64,000 nt of DNA from Harmothoe impar (taxonomy: Eukaryota; Annelida; Polychaeta; Phyllodocida; Polynoidae), in assembly GCA_947462335.1 (NCBI GenBank), contig OX381713.1:22994381-23058380 (forward strand), given 5' to 3'. Shown here piece by piece: positions 1 to 12,700 of the stretch. The stretch's first letter is position 1; every line of letters begins with the position of its first letter. Both the position numbers and the translations under genes were made by a program. The notes under the pieces were generated by a model that was not told the DNA's origin, searched no databases, and saw only the letters and a program-made list of their open reading frames with translations.

Positions 1-575
1 GCGTATACTTTATTCTGGGCCTCATCCACCAGCCTGAAGAATTTGTCATCTGGGGGTGCCAGTGTGTCATGCACGATGAACTCTCCTACTGCAGTCTGTC
101 TATGCTTCTGGGCTGCCATAACTTTCTGTCTGAACGCCTCCATCTCCTCCTCACTGGCAGGGGGAGGTACAGGAGCAGTCTTACTGGAGGCATCCTCCTC
201 CAGCTTCAATTTCTCCTGTCCACTATTAAGCCTCTGTTTAGAGCCCTTACTACTGTTATCCTTAGGTTGTTTCATTTTGGAGGCTTTCCCCCCAGATTTG
301 GGATTAAGTGGCAATAGCAGCACCTCCTCCTGTGGTTCAGCATCAACCCCTTTACAGTCCCCACTGTTGTTATGCCTCCCTATGAAGTTACTAGTCACTG
401 CTGGATCATTGTTATGGGGCTGCTGCTGCTGGTATTTACGTAGTACATCTCCAGGACCTACATCCTCATGTTTGTTTAGTCCAGGATTACTTCCTGTCTG
501 TTCTATCCTGGGGCTTAAATCCTCCATGGGAACACTCACGCAGGTATTCTTCTGTGAGTCCGTTATGGTCGCCAT
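1..575 (-). CDS. N-terminal part of an unrecognised hydrophilic protein (gene continues off the left edge)
   Basis: Reading leftwards from the ATG at 575-573, one frame stays open to the window edge, giving 191 residues and a partial codon. An in-frame TAA lies about 30 bases upstream of the ATG, so this is the first available start. The product begins MATITDSQKN and is hydrophilic: a four-glutamine run near residue 50, a Lys/Ser/Asn-rich stretch at about 92-120, a PVPPP motif at about 136, then a probable helix rich in Glu/Gln/Lys (about 141-160). After that comes a less biased part, FIVHD...DDKFFRLVDEAQ, that may be the start of a folded domain. No signal peptide or membrane segment is seen. 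A splice donor could lie close to the edge (AAA|GTATAC), so the last residues are uncertain. I do not recognise the family. The 187-residue plus-strand frame over the same DNA is its antisense shadow. Confidence 0.6.
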   Translation of the reverse strand, partial: MATITDSQKNTCVSVPMEDLSPRIEQTGSNPGLNKHEDVGPGDVLRKYQQQQPHNNDPAVTSNFIGRHNNSGDCKGVDAEPQEEVLLLPLNPKSGGKASKMKQPKDNSSKGSKQRLNSGQEKLKLEEDASSKTAPVPPPASEEEMEAFRQKVMAAQKHRQTAVGEFIVHDTLAPPDDKFFRLVDEAQNKVY

Positions 576-1734
576 ATTGGAGAGTGGTAGTTCAGCTACG
601 AGTTAGAGAGAGCTGGACCCTGTTTCCCCCGAGTTGAGGATATCAGATGTTTCTGGCTTCTAGTCACCACCACACTCTATTTATAGTGAAATGTTACTAG
701 TGTCCATGGTGTTATCCCTTTAGTTAGACATATGGAAGAGTGACCTAGGTGCCCTGATTTAGCTGTTTAGTGCCTGGTAAGTGGTAGCACTGGTTCTGCA
801 CACTGCAACTGTGGCAGGACAGGAAAGGGGCTGCTTCCTACACGAGTCCCTACTTTACACAATGAGGCAGAAACCCTGCCATCAGGCTGGGCTGAAATAG
901 ATGGGTGGGTGGTCCCCACAGTAACATCAATGCTTAGGGCTGCAGCAATGTTATATATACTTTAAGCAGTTGTAGTGCTAAAGTGAGATATCAATATCAA
1001 ATATGATAAAAGTAATTCAAAAAGGAGCAAATCTGCCTATGATGTGGGGAGATTTCTTTGACCAAAGGTACAACAATGAGTACCAACTTTCCTTGCTGAG
1101 AAGTCCTGTCTATGTGTGTAGTACTCAGTAATCCAAGGGAGCCTTTATGCACCCTTGATAGCACACATCAAGGGCAAACACAAACGTAATCCTCCGTGAC
1201 ATCCTTTAAGTACTCATGGGAGTTCCAGTTAGTGCTACTGTGATGAGCAAAGAAGGATCCAAATAGGTATAAATCCGCTGGCCTATTGTTATGGGCATCC
1301 ACAGGCTTATTCCGAGGGTGGATAGCAATAGCTGTTGTTACTCACTATACCATTTGGCACTACAATGAGTATCAGGCAATGGTAGAGCAGTGGACTGGTG
1401 GGTTACCCCATGGTATACAGGTAGATATATCCAGGTAGGGGAAGGAACCATCCTTCAGCGCCGGGTCCAGGTGTCCAGCCAGGTGAGGAGGTCAGCATCC
1501 GGGTCTCTGCTCGCCACCAAGGGTTGCCCAGGACTGACACACGTCGTCCGGTGGATGCTGGGCGCGCATGCGTACTGCGTGTGGGAGTGTATAAGGGGTA
1601 AGGATGAGTGGTCGGTGGGCATATACATGGTGGGGGTGGGGCGGGGTGGTTTTGTTTGAGGGGTGGTGTAGGGAAGCTGGTGGGCGGAGAATACTAGAGT
1701 ATGTTTCTAACAGATTGCCAAGCACGTTGGGATG

Positions 1735-1787
1735 ATAGTGTTACACAGTGATGATAGTGTTACACAGTGATGATAGTGTTACATATA
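1735..1787. repeat. 22-bp tandem repeat, about 2.5 copies
   Basis: The unit GATGATAGTGTTACACAGT repeats with near identity from about 1730 to 1787. Confidence 0.8.
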
Positions 1788-2040
1788 ATCTGTGCGATAG
1801 GGTCTTCTTACACTTATATCATGCCATGAAGCACTTTCTATTATAACGACAAAGTATGGTATTACTCATGCTCCTTATATTATATATCATGTGTATGCAT
1901 AGCTTTTCTCTAGCTCGTTGTTCTGCCTCTCTCTCTTTTCTATTCTCCTAGAAATATTCATCAGTCCATTTATCGTTTCTGATATTTATTTTCTTTCCTC
2001 TTTCTGCGTTGGTTTCTAACCTTTGGCTTTTCTCAACCAA

Positions 2041-2120
2041 CCCTCTGCCTCTGTCTACCCTCTCTCTACCCTCTGTCTACCCTCTGTCTCCGGGTCTGTC
2101 TCTAGCTCTCTCCCAATCCT
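2041..2120. repeat. Pyrimidine-rich low-complexity tract (CCCTCTGTCTA-type)
   Basis: Short units such as TACCCTCTGTC repeat imperfectly. Similar tracts occur at 5090-5560, about 61600-61660 and about 63060-63110. Simple sequence without coding support. Confidence 0.6.
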
Positions 2121-3187
2121 TCTCCTGTTTATGTATGCATAATGCACCCTTTAGGTGTAAACAGAGTATAACGACCACCACGCCACCTACTCTATTCCAC
2201 ATCCATGCTGCTACATCATAGTACACGCCGTCCCTAACCTAACCATCACCAGCAGCAGCACCCATTTAATGACCATAACCATCCCCTCCCCCCACACCCC
2301 ACATCCATTCCCGTTCAAAGCCTGGAGGTTACCACCCTTACGGATAGGCGATGTGTTGTCCCTCCCTCTGCATGATTCCGCTACGGGTGTGTAAGGATTA
2401 GAAGGTACTGGTGCCGTTCGATGGGCGTTTCCAGAGTAGAAAGTGCAAATTATTCCGCCTTCAGTCTTGGAAACTTTTAACGGCGTTGTTTTTTTAAAGT
2501 TCAACTTCTCATCTAAACACACTGCCGAGTTAGTTGAAATCTTTGACCTTCTCTAGCCCCCGAGATATCTATCAATTGTCATTCACATTTGAACATAGGG
2601 TTTACAGCCCGAAATGTTGTCCATTTTGACTTGTCATTATCAAATTTTAATCCTTTAATCCCAATCCTCCTGCTTGCACTGGCCTTGAAACAAGCTTTCA
2701 ATTGCACCAACTTCCATCTCTCTATGAGTAGTGATTCAAAAGTTAGAATTAGATAATTCAATCAGAATTGCAAGAGCTATAAACAGTCTTTCCACGACTA
2801 TTTTCAATGTGATCGCTCATCAACCCCTGGTCAGATTGACTTGGGATGTAAAGCGTCTCCAATGGAAAATATCTGCTATTCACTGTTCCCCGCGGCAGAT
2901 TGTATTTCCGGAACTGTTCTAATATTTGAAATCGGGTGATATATTATTTGCTGAGGTGAAATGTGGACATCATACATGTACTCTTTACCCCGGAAAAAAG
3001 AACCTAACTTTCTTATGTATGGTGTAGGCTAAGGATGTAAGACCAAAAGTCGCTAGGAGAGGGCTACATTTCTTTTATAACTTTTCTGAAACCAAAAGCA
3101 TAATACCATTAGATTGTCTCCTCTAAATAAAATAACCCAATTTTCTTTGAGATTCATAATGTGTCCAATGCATTGATTCAACCACAT

Positions 3188-3355
3188 ACCGTACCGTCGC
3201 GTTTAAGCGCCGGGTATTGAATAAGCGCCGGTCTTGTATAAGCGCAGGGGGTATGAGGGTCTTGAAATTACTCTTAAGCACTAAAACTGGATCTTGAATA
3301 AGCGCCTGTCTTGTATAAGCGCGGGGGGTAAACACCCCTCCAAAGGTACGGTATA
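3188..3355. repeat. Short element with TACCGTA/TACGGTA ends and internal 'ataagcgc' repeats
   Basis: Inverted ends (ACCGTACCGT at the left, GTACGGTAT at the right) enclose repeated units such as GAATAAGCGCCGGTCTTGTATAAGCGC. The style resembles the larger element at 26025-26869, which also has TACGGTA near one end. Likely a non-autonomous mobile element. Confidence 0.5.
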
Positions 3356-3534
3356 TTATAACAGTCATGTTCCCAATTTACCCCATACCACTATAAATAT
3401 TACTGATTGAGCCAGGGCTATTGACTGTCAGTGCTTGTGGTAGAATTTACTTTGTTAATTGTGTTTAACGAGCACCTTGTGTCACTTTAAGTTACAACAT
3501 GTGGTTCCCTTAATTGTTATAGGTGTCACTACTA

Positions 3535-3605
3535 GACCACAATCATTAGAGCGTTCGTCTGGCACCCACAAGACCGTGGGTTAGAGTCTGCTAGAACTGC
3601 TGTGG
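3535..3605 (+). repeat. Possible tRNA-derived SINE relic
   Basis: The stretch ATTAGAGCGTTCGTCTGG followed by ACAAGACCGTGGGTTAGAGTC looks like a decayed tRNA D arm, anticodon arm and T arm. No clean cloverleaf can be drawn. Low confidence. Confidence 0.25.
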
Positions 3606-4962
3606 TGGACATTCACATATCAAAGGTCTGTCCGTCTCACACTATGCCTCATTAAAAGTGTGGGGGCATGCTTTCTGGCTTCATTCACCACATAGGTTTG
3701 ATCCCCATCACCACCCTTGAAACGATCTTAGTTGTTATCTAGGGCGTAAAGCAACCTTACAACCAACTACCAGTTGGCTTCTAAACAAGCCACTAGCTGT
3801 TTCACACCTACCAAACCAGGAGGAACAGCTATGTAGCCCCCCCCCCCCCTCCTCTGATAAGTGCCAGAGATAAAATGACTGCATTCTCAGGACCCTTACT
3901 TAGTTGTGGAATGGGTCTGTACACCACTTCCCCTTACAGTATGCCACCCTGGTGTAACCCACAATTGCTATCTGTGTCTACTGGTCGTAGTTAATCACAT
4001 AATCATCTGTGGTCATGGCCCTCATAGGGTTTCACTTAATTAACATGGCTATCGTGGGGTAGGGGACATGGTACCCCACTAATCCCCAGTTTATCATAAT
4101 AACTACTATTTCACAGAGGGGTATGGCAATGGTTACTACTTATCATGTAACCTACACTATAGTGGCATAATAACATAATAGCCTGTGCTCAGCCTCCTCT
4201 TAGAGACCCACATAATTAAGGTTATCGGGAGTGAGGAGTAATGGGTCATCACTGAGTGACAGTTATAATATCCATAAATTGTACCTGCTAGGGGTACAGA
4301 GTAACAGTAGTAATACATGTATTCACAAGTTAAGACATGGTTACATTACATAAGTTAAACCATTATGTTATGTCACCATCTCTTCCTACGTCCACTACCA
4401 CGGTCACACTGATCACTACTGAATAAACTACCGTATGTCCCTTCTACGGGATCAGCAATGATGTTGAGGAGGGGGTGATGGACATCATTTGTGTTTCACA
4501 GCACCAACACTATTAATTTCATAGATAATGATAACCTGAATGTTCCGGCCCGTTACAATCTGTAGTGGCTATCTCAGGTTAGTCATAGTGGCATTGGTCA
4601 ATACCGACCAATTGATATTCAAAAATGCCTGCGGCAAAAACTAAATTGTGATTACTAATAATGCCTTCATCAGAAGCCTAATACTCATAGTAAAGGAAAG
4701 ACTAAGGTAAGTTTGTCAGTACTGACCAGTATTAACAGGTTGTTCATTATGTACTTGTGTATATTTATAGCGCTCCTACTTTTGACAGATGTCTTAAATG
4801 TTTTCTCATATTGAAGATACTAAATTTACAGAAATAGTAGAAACCAGGCACTTATTGATTATTGAGGCCGGCCAAAATCTTAAAGGTCAGCTGTGGGGGG
4901 CGGGGCATTTTTACAGGAACTCTCCCAGGGCCGAGCCTTTGCTGAATCCCATAGAGTTAAGA

Positions 4963-5052
4963 TGACTATAGTCGATGCTCGGCCCCCCATGGCATCGACT
5001 ATAGTCGATGCTCGGCCCCCCATGGCATCAACTATAGTCGATGCTCGGCCTT
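4963..5052. repeat. About 39-bp tandem repeat, just over two copies
   Basis: The block CGACTATAGTCGATGCTCGG plus CCCCCCATGGCAT repeats. Each unit contains the palindrome GACTATAGTC. No coding signal. Confidence 0.85.
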
Positions 5053-5089
5053 AAAGGGTAATTAATTTAATACTGCAGAATTTTGTTTT

Positions 5090-5560
5090 GTGTTGATGTT
5101 TCTGTCTGTTTCTGTAGCTTGCTCTGTGCTCATCTCAATCTATAAATTGTTCGCTACTTCTATCTGCCTGCTTCTATCCCTCTCTGTCTTATTACCTCTG
5201 TCACCTTACCTCTATCATTCTGCCTCTGTCCCTTCCTCTTTCTCCATCTCTGTCATTTTGCCTCTGACCTCACCCGGGACCTCACCCCTATTTCTTATTC
5301 TCTACCTGTCCCTCTCAGAGGCTCTGTCTCTTTTTCTATTTTCCTGTTCGTCTGTTCCTCTACTTTCGTACATATCTCTCCCTCTACCTCAGTCTCTGCT
5401 CTCTCTACCCCTACCACTCTACATGTTTACCCCTCGGTCCCTGTCTCTCTACCTCCGTCCCTTTGTTTGCACTTATTCCCAAAATCTCTCTGCCTCACCG
5501 TATCTGCTTCTCCCTGCATTCCTTCCCAGGGGCGGATCCAGGAATTTAGGAGACGGGAGG
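5090..5560. repeat. Long polypyrimidine (CTCT/CTGTCT) low-complexity tract
   Basis: Almost continuous C/T-rich sequence. It leaves a Ser/Leu/Pro-rich plus-strand frame of 159 residues open (5090-5569), but that is a composition artefact, not a gene. Confidence 0.7.
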
Positions 5561-5583
5561 GGTTCGTGATATAGGCAATTATA

Positions 5584-5790
5584 TGGCCCTAGACCCTTAA
5601 ATTCGACATGGCGACATGGGCCATTTTGGGCCTTAGTGACATGGGACATGAGGAAAAAATAGATAGTGATATGGGACTTGGAGCACTTCTTAAAATCGAG
5701 ATGGCGACATGACCATTTCTTAAAATCGATATGGCGACATGGCCATTTCTAAAAATTGACATGGGACATGGGGACCCCCCCCCATCAAGG
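5584..5790. repeat. Degenerate minisatellite built on GACATGGCGACATGGCCATTT
   Basis: About six diverged units of roughly 25-35 bases containing CGACATGG and CCATTTCTTAAAAT, ending in a poly-C run. The same motifs recur at 25171-25500 and, diverged to CGTGTCGCCGTGTCGATTTTT, at 50196-50352. Confidence 0.75.
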
Positions 5791-6823
5791 GCGCCAATTA
5801 TGTACTGAGGACATTGGAACAATTTAGATTAAAATGTGCAGCAGACTAGGAAATGGGGTCCTCCCTCCTCCTCTCCCACTTCCTACGGCGGTTCTACATT
5901 TCCGGTGTAATTGAAGGGGACAAGTTGGGTGTACCTTTTTACAGAATAAACCATCTACAATCCAGTGACCCAAAACTATAAATAACATCGGCAACAACCC
6001 TGTTTGTATCACAACACCACAGAAAAAAATCACATTACCTCGCCTCATACATAGAGTAATTGCATTATGATATATCCTATACACATACATTAATAAAAAT
6101 AAAAAGATATAATCCAACATAGACAGAATAGACGCCATGTTAGGTCGACCCTTGTTAGCCTGCTTTGACACAAGGGTCATAGTACTCAATGTAGGGGTGC
6201 CGAATCTCAGTCCTGCCCCCTCCTGTACTACTATCCCCCTCCAACACCCCCCCCCCCCCTCAGGGCTGACCTGCTGTGCCGATTGATACCCCCTTATTGC
6301 CCTATTATCGCCCATTTCACCCCGTTGCTATGGCTACCGCTGGCCTCGTTCTGAGATCCTACCCAAACGAACCTACTCTTCTGACCCCTGGTGGACCACT
6401 GAGTGACTACTTAGTGTGTTATTGAGGGTTTAGACATGTTGCATCGCTAGTGAATGGATTTGAATTATTTAAATTAACGAGTCATTAGGCCCTACTATTT
6501 ATAATTTGGATTATATACTCATCACTACCTTCCGAAATGAATTTCTACATGTTATCCTTGGACCCTCGAGTGCATCCAGAGCCCTATATATAATGGGCAA
6601 GGAGGAACTAATTAAAAGCATTACCTTGACAAAAAGCATATGCATCCCCTGTAGTCTTAAAAAGTATTACTAGTAGTTTCAGATCATATCCCCTTAGTCT
6701 CACTGCTCTATCTGGGCTGTACCCCTCTAGATGGCACCACAATCTCCCAATAGACTTATAAGGTAACTTGTCATAACATAAATGGGTTCGGTTACAGTTT
6801 TGTTATCAATTTAACAAAGGATA

Positions 6824-6828
6824 AGAAA

Positions 6829-6862
<34 letters not shown>

Positions 6863-6864
6863 AA
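6824..6864. repeat. (GAAA)n microsatellite
   Basis: About ten uninterrupted GAAA units, followed by a G-rich stretch. Confidence 0.95.
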
Positions 6865-9555
6865 AGGGGGTGGGGACAGTGCCCCCGATTTATAGTTAAC
6901 TCGGTGAAAATCTAGTGACATCCTGCAAAGAAATCGCCAGTAATATTGGTTACATTGGATATTGATTGGAGGGCCCCTTTTCAGTGCTAGTCCCTTTTTT
7001 CACTTACATAAAAAAAAATCATCTGTCAGTCGTCTGCAGAAATTCTCAACCCATCTTTCAGATTATCAGTCTAATAACTGGCAGAAAATCGGCCAGCAAA
7101 CTTCGGCGGTCAGTGGTAGACAGTGATGCAGATAATATTGCTCTTATTCATGGTACACACACATTAGTATCAATCTCTCATCTCTTATTCATCTCATTAT
7201 GTATAGGCCTACCATAGAAGCGTGTTTCGTATCTTGGTCAAATATACAGTTTTATTAATTGTAGCATAATTCTGATAGACAAGAGTATAGCCCTTGAAGT
7301 CCTGTATAGTGAGTCAGACACAGACTATAGTACCGTAAATGTAGCTCTGGGGATGGTCTCATGAATGAATGTCAGTTGTCACTGTTCTTGATGGGACAAC
7401 AAGATCAGTGAACTAGCAGTGTGATTTTAAAAGACTCTGACGGTCACCATCATTAAATGAGAAGTAAAAGACTGACCAGACCTTCAAGAGAGCATTTACA
7501 GGGAAGCTCTAACCCCAAAACATGCTTTAGACGCGTCGCATAAAGATTGACTACAATGTATCAGGTTTTATATTTCAACAACTCCTTTTGTGTGTTCCCA
7601 TGACCACGTCTAATCCCCTTTAGATTTCAAATTATTGATAATCAGGTTGACATTTGCATTATTCGGATAATATCAGACATGTTTGATATGATAGGGTCAG
7701 CCCAATTTTCAAGACATTTTGAAACATAGGCCAAAATTGGTCCATTCTTTTTAAAAAATTGGGTTTGGTGGAGGTACAAATCTATAGGTGTTGCTAAGAG
7801 GGGTAATTCAATGTGTATAAAATGAAACATATTATATCTACTATGTACAACACCACAGACACAGTAATAGTTTTGTAGAGACTTTTATTCTTATTACTTA
7901 TGTGAAGAAGCATTAGAGCCAAGAACAGATTGAAACAAGCCAATATAGCAGGCACTACCAACGTAATATCACAGATAGATTGCACTGAATTATACATGAA
8001 TGTAAAATGAAATTTCCATGGAAGTCTTAATAGTTGTAACCATTTGAAAAGCTGTCTAACACAGAGGATGTAGGAACTGGCTGTATACTTCATAGGCTTT
8101 TTAATGCCAGAAATCTATAGAGAATGTATGATGGGCATAATTACATATGCATGTGTAATATGTATGCAGGAAACCCTTTAATTCAAATATATTCCACTGT
8201 ACACAATAGTTGCAAGTATAACAGATTATCGCTATTGCATGAGCTTATATCCTTATCTACGCTAGGTTCATCCAGACAGATATTACAAAACTCCACAATA
8301 ACTACTGCATGAAATGCATTTAGAATATAACCTAATACTGAAATGTATGTGCCACACTTGACAATTTTTGGCTGCCCCATATCCATTACCGTACATCAAC
8401 ATAAATGACATTTTGATATTTCAAAACTATTGTATCAGCAGAAACATCAGTTCTCATAAATAAACAGTAGGAATTGTCTCTCATGATTATCACCTCTATA
8501 TATATTGTCTCCCTGTGGACACACCTTGACTACAAGATTCTGAAATACAAAAATGAAATAGCAAAATGTGGACGTCCAAAGTGGACGTTAAAATATCCAA
8601 CTTGTTTGATTTTTTATGTAGAAAGTGGGCGATATGCTCTTTATTCTATTATGATACTCCGTCCATGTATGCCCTGGACAGTCTGGACAGTAATATATCA
8701 TGCCTATAGTGGACACAGCATGCCTGCATTTAAAGTGGAATATCGAAAGTGGAAGGGTCGGGCACTGCTTGACTCTCAGGTGAGGGTAGTTTTAGCGACA
8801 ATGACTCTCACTTTTCTGAGGGTGTACATCAATGAGAAAAATGGGTAAACATAAAGCATTGATCTCACAAATAACTAACCCGAAACCCAAATCAATTCAT
8901 CGGCCTCGAACTTAGCTCGCAACATAAAATCTCTCACTTAAGGTGAGTAGACCCCATAGTCTAAAAGTAATTAAATCTCGTCAAGATATTCGCTATGAGG
9001 ACCAATTGATAAGTTCTCTCAAATAGTGTTAAGAAAATAGGGGGGTGGGTCCCATGCTAGGTTTTGAGATATCTGACTTTGAGTTTGGAGGATCTGTAAT
9101 TTAGGATCATAGAGTATATAGCCACATAATATTATTAGCCTGAGTTTTTGACAATACACTGCACATGAAAATCTGACAATCTGACACATAGACCCCCACC
9201 TGGAGTCTCATGGAAGAACTACATGTCCATATCCACAAGGCTGCGTACTGAGCTCAGTTTGGATAGGGTCTAGCCACCTTAACACATGAACATTTCCCAA
9301 CAATGTCATGTTTATCACAGCCCCATACCATAAACGTCTCCTCCTCCAAAAAAAATATTGTGACTAGGATATAATTATGATGCAATGTCTGTAAGCAACA
9401 CTGGATACAAAATCTCATTGATAGGATCTGGACTGGTACATGATAATTATATTGATACAACAGGAACACCAGATAAGCTAATAGTTGTGGTGGAGTGTAC
9501 AACAGATCTGATCGTTCTAATAGTAAGGCACCCTACCATGACAATAATTTGCCAC

Positions 9556-9753
9556 TTAATCCCATGTTGTTTTCCTGGGAGTTGCTTGGACAAAAATCAT
9601 TTGTGGCTCTGTTTTCTTGCGCCTACAACACGAGGCGGTAATACAGATGAATAAAAGGTCTGCCAGCAACTCAAAGAACTCCAGTATGGTCATCAAGGAG
9701 AAGCCAATGTACAAACCAAGGATGCCGCCCATGTCGCTGATCAGGCTGAAGAT
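9556..9753 (-). CDS. Gene A distal alternative last exon: TM2 and C-tail (version 2)
   Basis: A second complete last exon, 1.7 kb beyond the first, with its own CCTCCACAG acceptor, the same phase 0 and the same first 20 residues apart from one or two changes (IFSLISDMGGILGLYIGFSL). TM2 then diverges (LLADLLFICITASCC) and the tail is different (RRKKTEP...TTWD, stop at the exon end). Both copies are intact, so splicing of 13214-13366 to one or the other would give channels with different inner TM2 halves and cytosolic tails. Alternatively the distal copy could be a silent duplicate, but its uninterrupted frame argues against that. Confidence 0.75.
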   Translation of the reverse strand: MFSLISDMGGILGLYIGFSLMTILEFFELLADLLFICITASCCRRKKTEPQMIFVQATPRKTTWD

Positions 9754-12700
9754 CTGTGGAGGAGAAAGTAAAGACATATAGACTTTAACAGTTCTAAATA
9801 TTGGTGATTTATATTGACGAAAACAGATTTCCGAGTCATTTAGAGGGAATTGAAAGTAAGGTTGGTGATCTGTTGAGAATAGTAGCTGCAACCCAAGCCA
9901 ATCATGTGTAGCTTTAACACCTTCCATGAAAGAGGAAATTAAAGCAATAGATTGATAGATAAATTCCACTATTGAATATAAAGCATTACATCTGCCATTT
10001 ACGTTTGATGATGAGTATATATGAGTGTAGAAATAGCATGTGATCATAAATAGGTATGAAGCAGGTGTATAAGTGACTGGTATAGGTCGTTAATTCTTTG
10101 GTCTATTTGAATAATCAGTGGAAATTATCTTTGACGCTGGTTAAAAGACTTTTAATTTGGGATTTCGGAACCAATAATATGGTAAGAGTATGAGAAACAG
10201 AATTGCTTTACCACGTTCTGCCCCTTCAGAATGTTTAGTAAATAAAATTATACCATTAGTCCTTAATCGAGTATCTTAATTATTGTTAGCTCTAGATTCT
10301 GTTACTGTTAATGATTTCTTACAGGCTATTTAAGAAAGCAGACTGTCCAGAGTGAGTATTTGAACGGGTATAAACCCGCAATACTGCACTAGGAATAGGT
10401 TTCCAGACAGTTAGCGACATACATGGGGGTTATACAAAATGTATTACAAATGTAAACAATCGCTACCATTGGCACCTTTATGCACTTTCATTCATTCATC
10501 ACTAGCAATACACATTCATCTAAATATGCATGTCAAGTTCCACCTTAGCTGGCACTAATTTGTTCAAATCAACACTTTTTGGTTACTTTCCAATTTAAAT
10601 CTGAAACACGCCTGCAGTGATGGTCAAAACCTCTATACTATAAGTGTAGGTGAATGCGTGTATGGAAATGAGGAGGATCAATGCTTTTTGTTTCTTATAA
10701 CTATGACTTAATAAGCCAAAGACCATTGGCAAACAATTTAGGCATAATTTAGGCATTATACTGAAGATATCTTTTTGTCAACCATACCCCAAATGATACG
10801 AATGATGACTTTGGATGGTTTCCGTGGGAACAATGATCTTTGCAAATTCTATAAGCTGTGACATGTTCATTTATTTCTGAAACCACGGAGGGTACAGACC
10901 TAATTATGATATTTTGACAAGGGGCATGTATTCTTAAATCTAAAGGCCGATGTAATTGATGATCAGGGAAGTCCACGGTTGAGCCTCACTGCTGGTTCAG
11001 TGGTGGAGGGTAGTGAAGGTACCCAGATAGACCACTGTAGTGGCCACAGCACTATGTACAAAAACAAAATACATAACAGGTAGTACTATTATGTACACAT
11101 TATGTTGTTAGAATTATAGATTCGTTGCAAAATGCAATAAGCGCCATTTTCAATAAAGAGATTAAATTCGCACAAGAATTATAATTGTAGTCTTGAAACA
11201 ATTTTCCGAAACAAGTTTTCCCCCTCTTGTCATTAGGTACTCTCAAAGTATCTTTACAAAGAAACGCCATATGCTTTAATTCTACAATAGATTTATTGCA
11301 TTTTGCAACGAAACTCCTCAAATGGCCTAGTGTGTTAGGAATGCATGCATGGTAAGCAGTGCTTCAAATAGTTTCTGTAAAAGAAACATACTTAATTCAA
11401 GCATTTCCATTGATGGCCATCCTGGCCATTGTACTAAGCGACTAAGCTCTGCTTTGGATAGCTATAGTTATCAGGCAGGTTGCTGATGGTATTCACTGGT
11501 GTTTGGGATGACTTCTTCTGCTTTTTATTACAGTAGACCACACCGGCGACAACCAGAAGGTCTACTGCCAACTCAAAGAACTCGAGTATAGTCATCATAG
11601 AGAAGCCAATGTACAGACCCAGGATGCCGCCCATGTCGCTGATCAGACTGAAGAGCTGTGGAGGAAAGTGATTCATTATTTCAAGTAGGCATATGCTTTT
11701 TTTTATATTCATAACTATTTTTCTGCAAAATTTTAATTATTGTGGGAGATTAGCTGAATAGTGGAATGGCTTGTTCAACGACGTCTATAGGAAATCCCCT
11801 GTCTGTACTCAGAATCATGTAGTGATTGAGTGCTGTAGCCATGTGAGTGTTATGGCAATCCATGTGCACCCTTGATGCATAATATATAGTTATTGTGGCA
11901 AAATCTAATATTCAATTAGAAAATCGCTTAATGCAGTTCCAGCTTATGGCTTCTACACAAGAATGTAAATATAGCAGGAAACTTTTATATATTTTATATC
12001 CCCTACCTCACTAGTTTTACTAGTTCAATGGGGGAGGTGGGGAGATAAATGCCAAGATTATGATATTGTTGTCCTCTCTTATTATTACAGTGAGTGGTAC
12101 CCAATACAACAACCATGTCCACTACCGACTCAAAGAACTTGTGGATGGCCATCCTAGAGATGCTGAGTCAAAAGCTTGGGGCTTAACCACCCGATTTTCT
12201 GGTCCATTCGATTGTTTATGGCAAGGGTTGTCTATGTTTACATCAGGGGATCCGATTTGTGAGAATAGCCCCGACATTACAACAAAATCGGGTGGTTGAG
12301 TCTCAGTTATTGTATGCAGTAGTTAAACCATATCCAGAGCCCTGTACTCAGGATATTGGCGACAGTCAAAGCTGATCACGAGTCACAGACAAGTGTGCTC
12401 AGCCATGACTAAGACATTGTGGTTTAATTGACTTATGCCACACCAGTGTTAATTGTTTACCACGAGAGTGATGGTCACCACACCAGTGTCGATTGTTTTG
12501 TACATATCATACAAGCAGACATTTCCTTGTGTTTTTACCCAAGTGTGGTACAAGTGTATTCAAATTGCTAGCTGCTACAGTGCTAGCCTTTATCATCTGA
12601 CCAGTGAAGGAACTGAATAACCATCAGACTTATTCTGGAGTTGATCTCCCCACTATAAAGGTAAGTCCTGCCACCTATAGGGCACGTGCAGGTATTACCG

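Larger units (their letters stand above)
576..9555. other. Intergenic region between the left-edge gene and DEG/ENaC gene A
   Basis: I see no convincing exon here on either strand. It holds a short tandem repeat, an element with TACGGTA ends, two low-complexity pyrimidine stretches, a GACATGG minisatellite and a GAAA microsatellite (listed separately). The rest is AT-rich unique sequence. The open frames around 7794-8093 and 8474-8848 lack splice-site or motif support. Confidence 0.5.

Noticed and set aside
43..606. 187-residue plus-strand open frame rich in Ser, Leu and Cys
   Set aside because: It is the antisense of the minus-strand frame starting at 575, which has normal composition, a good start and no stop to the edge.
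5090..5569. 159-residue plus-strand open frame
   Set aside because: Arises from a polypyrimidine tract; Ser/Leu/Pro repeats without motif or splice signals.
5584..5790. CRISPR-like regularly spaced repeats
   Set aside because: Units are diverged, spacers are not unique, and the genome is eukaryotic.
8474..8848. 124-residue plus-strand frame
   Set aside because: No family motif, odd composition, no supporting splice sites or neighbours.
11000..11090. Possible further TM2 exon relic (minus strand, GTGGCCACTACAGTGGTCTAT)
   Set aside because: The similarity to LVVAGVVYC is only a few codons and lacks the surrounding pattern.
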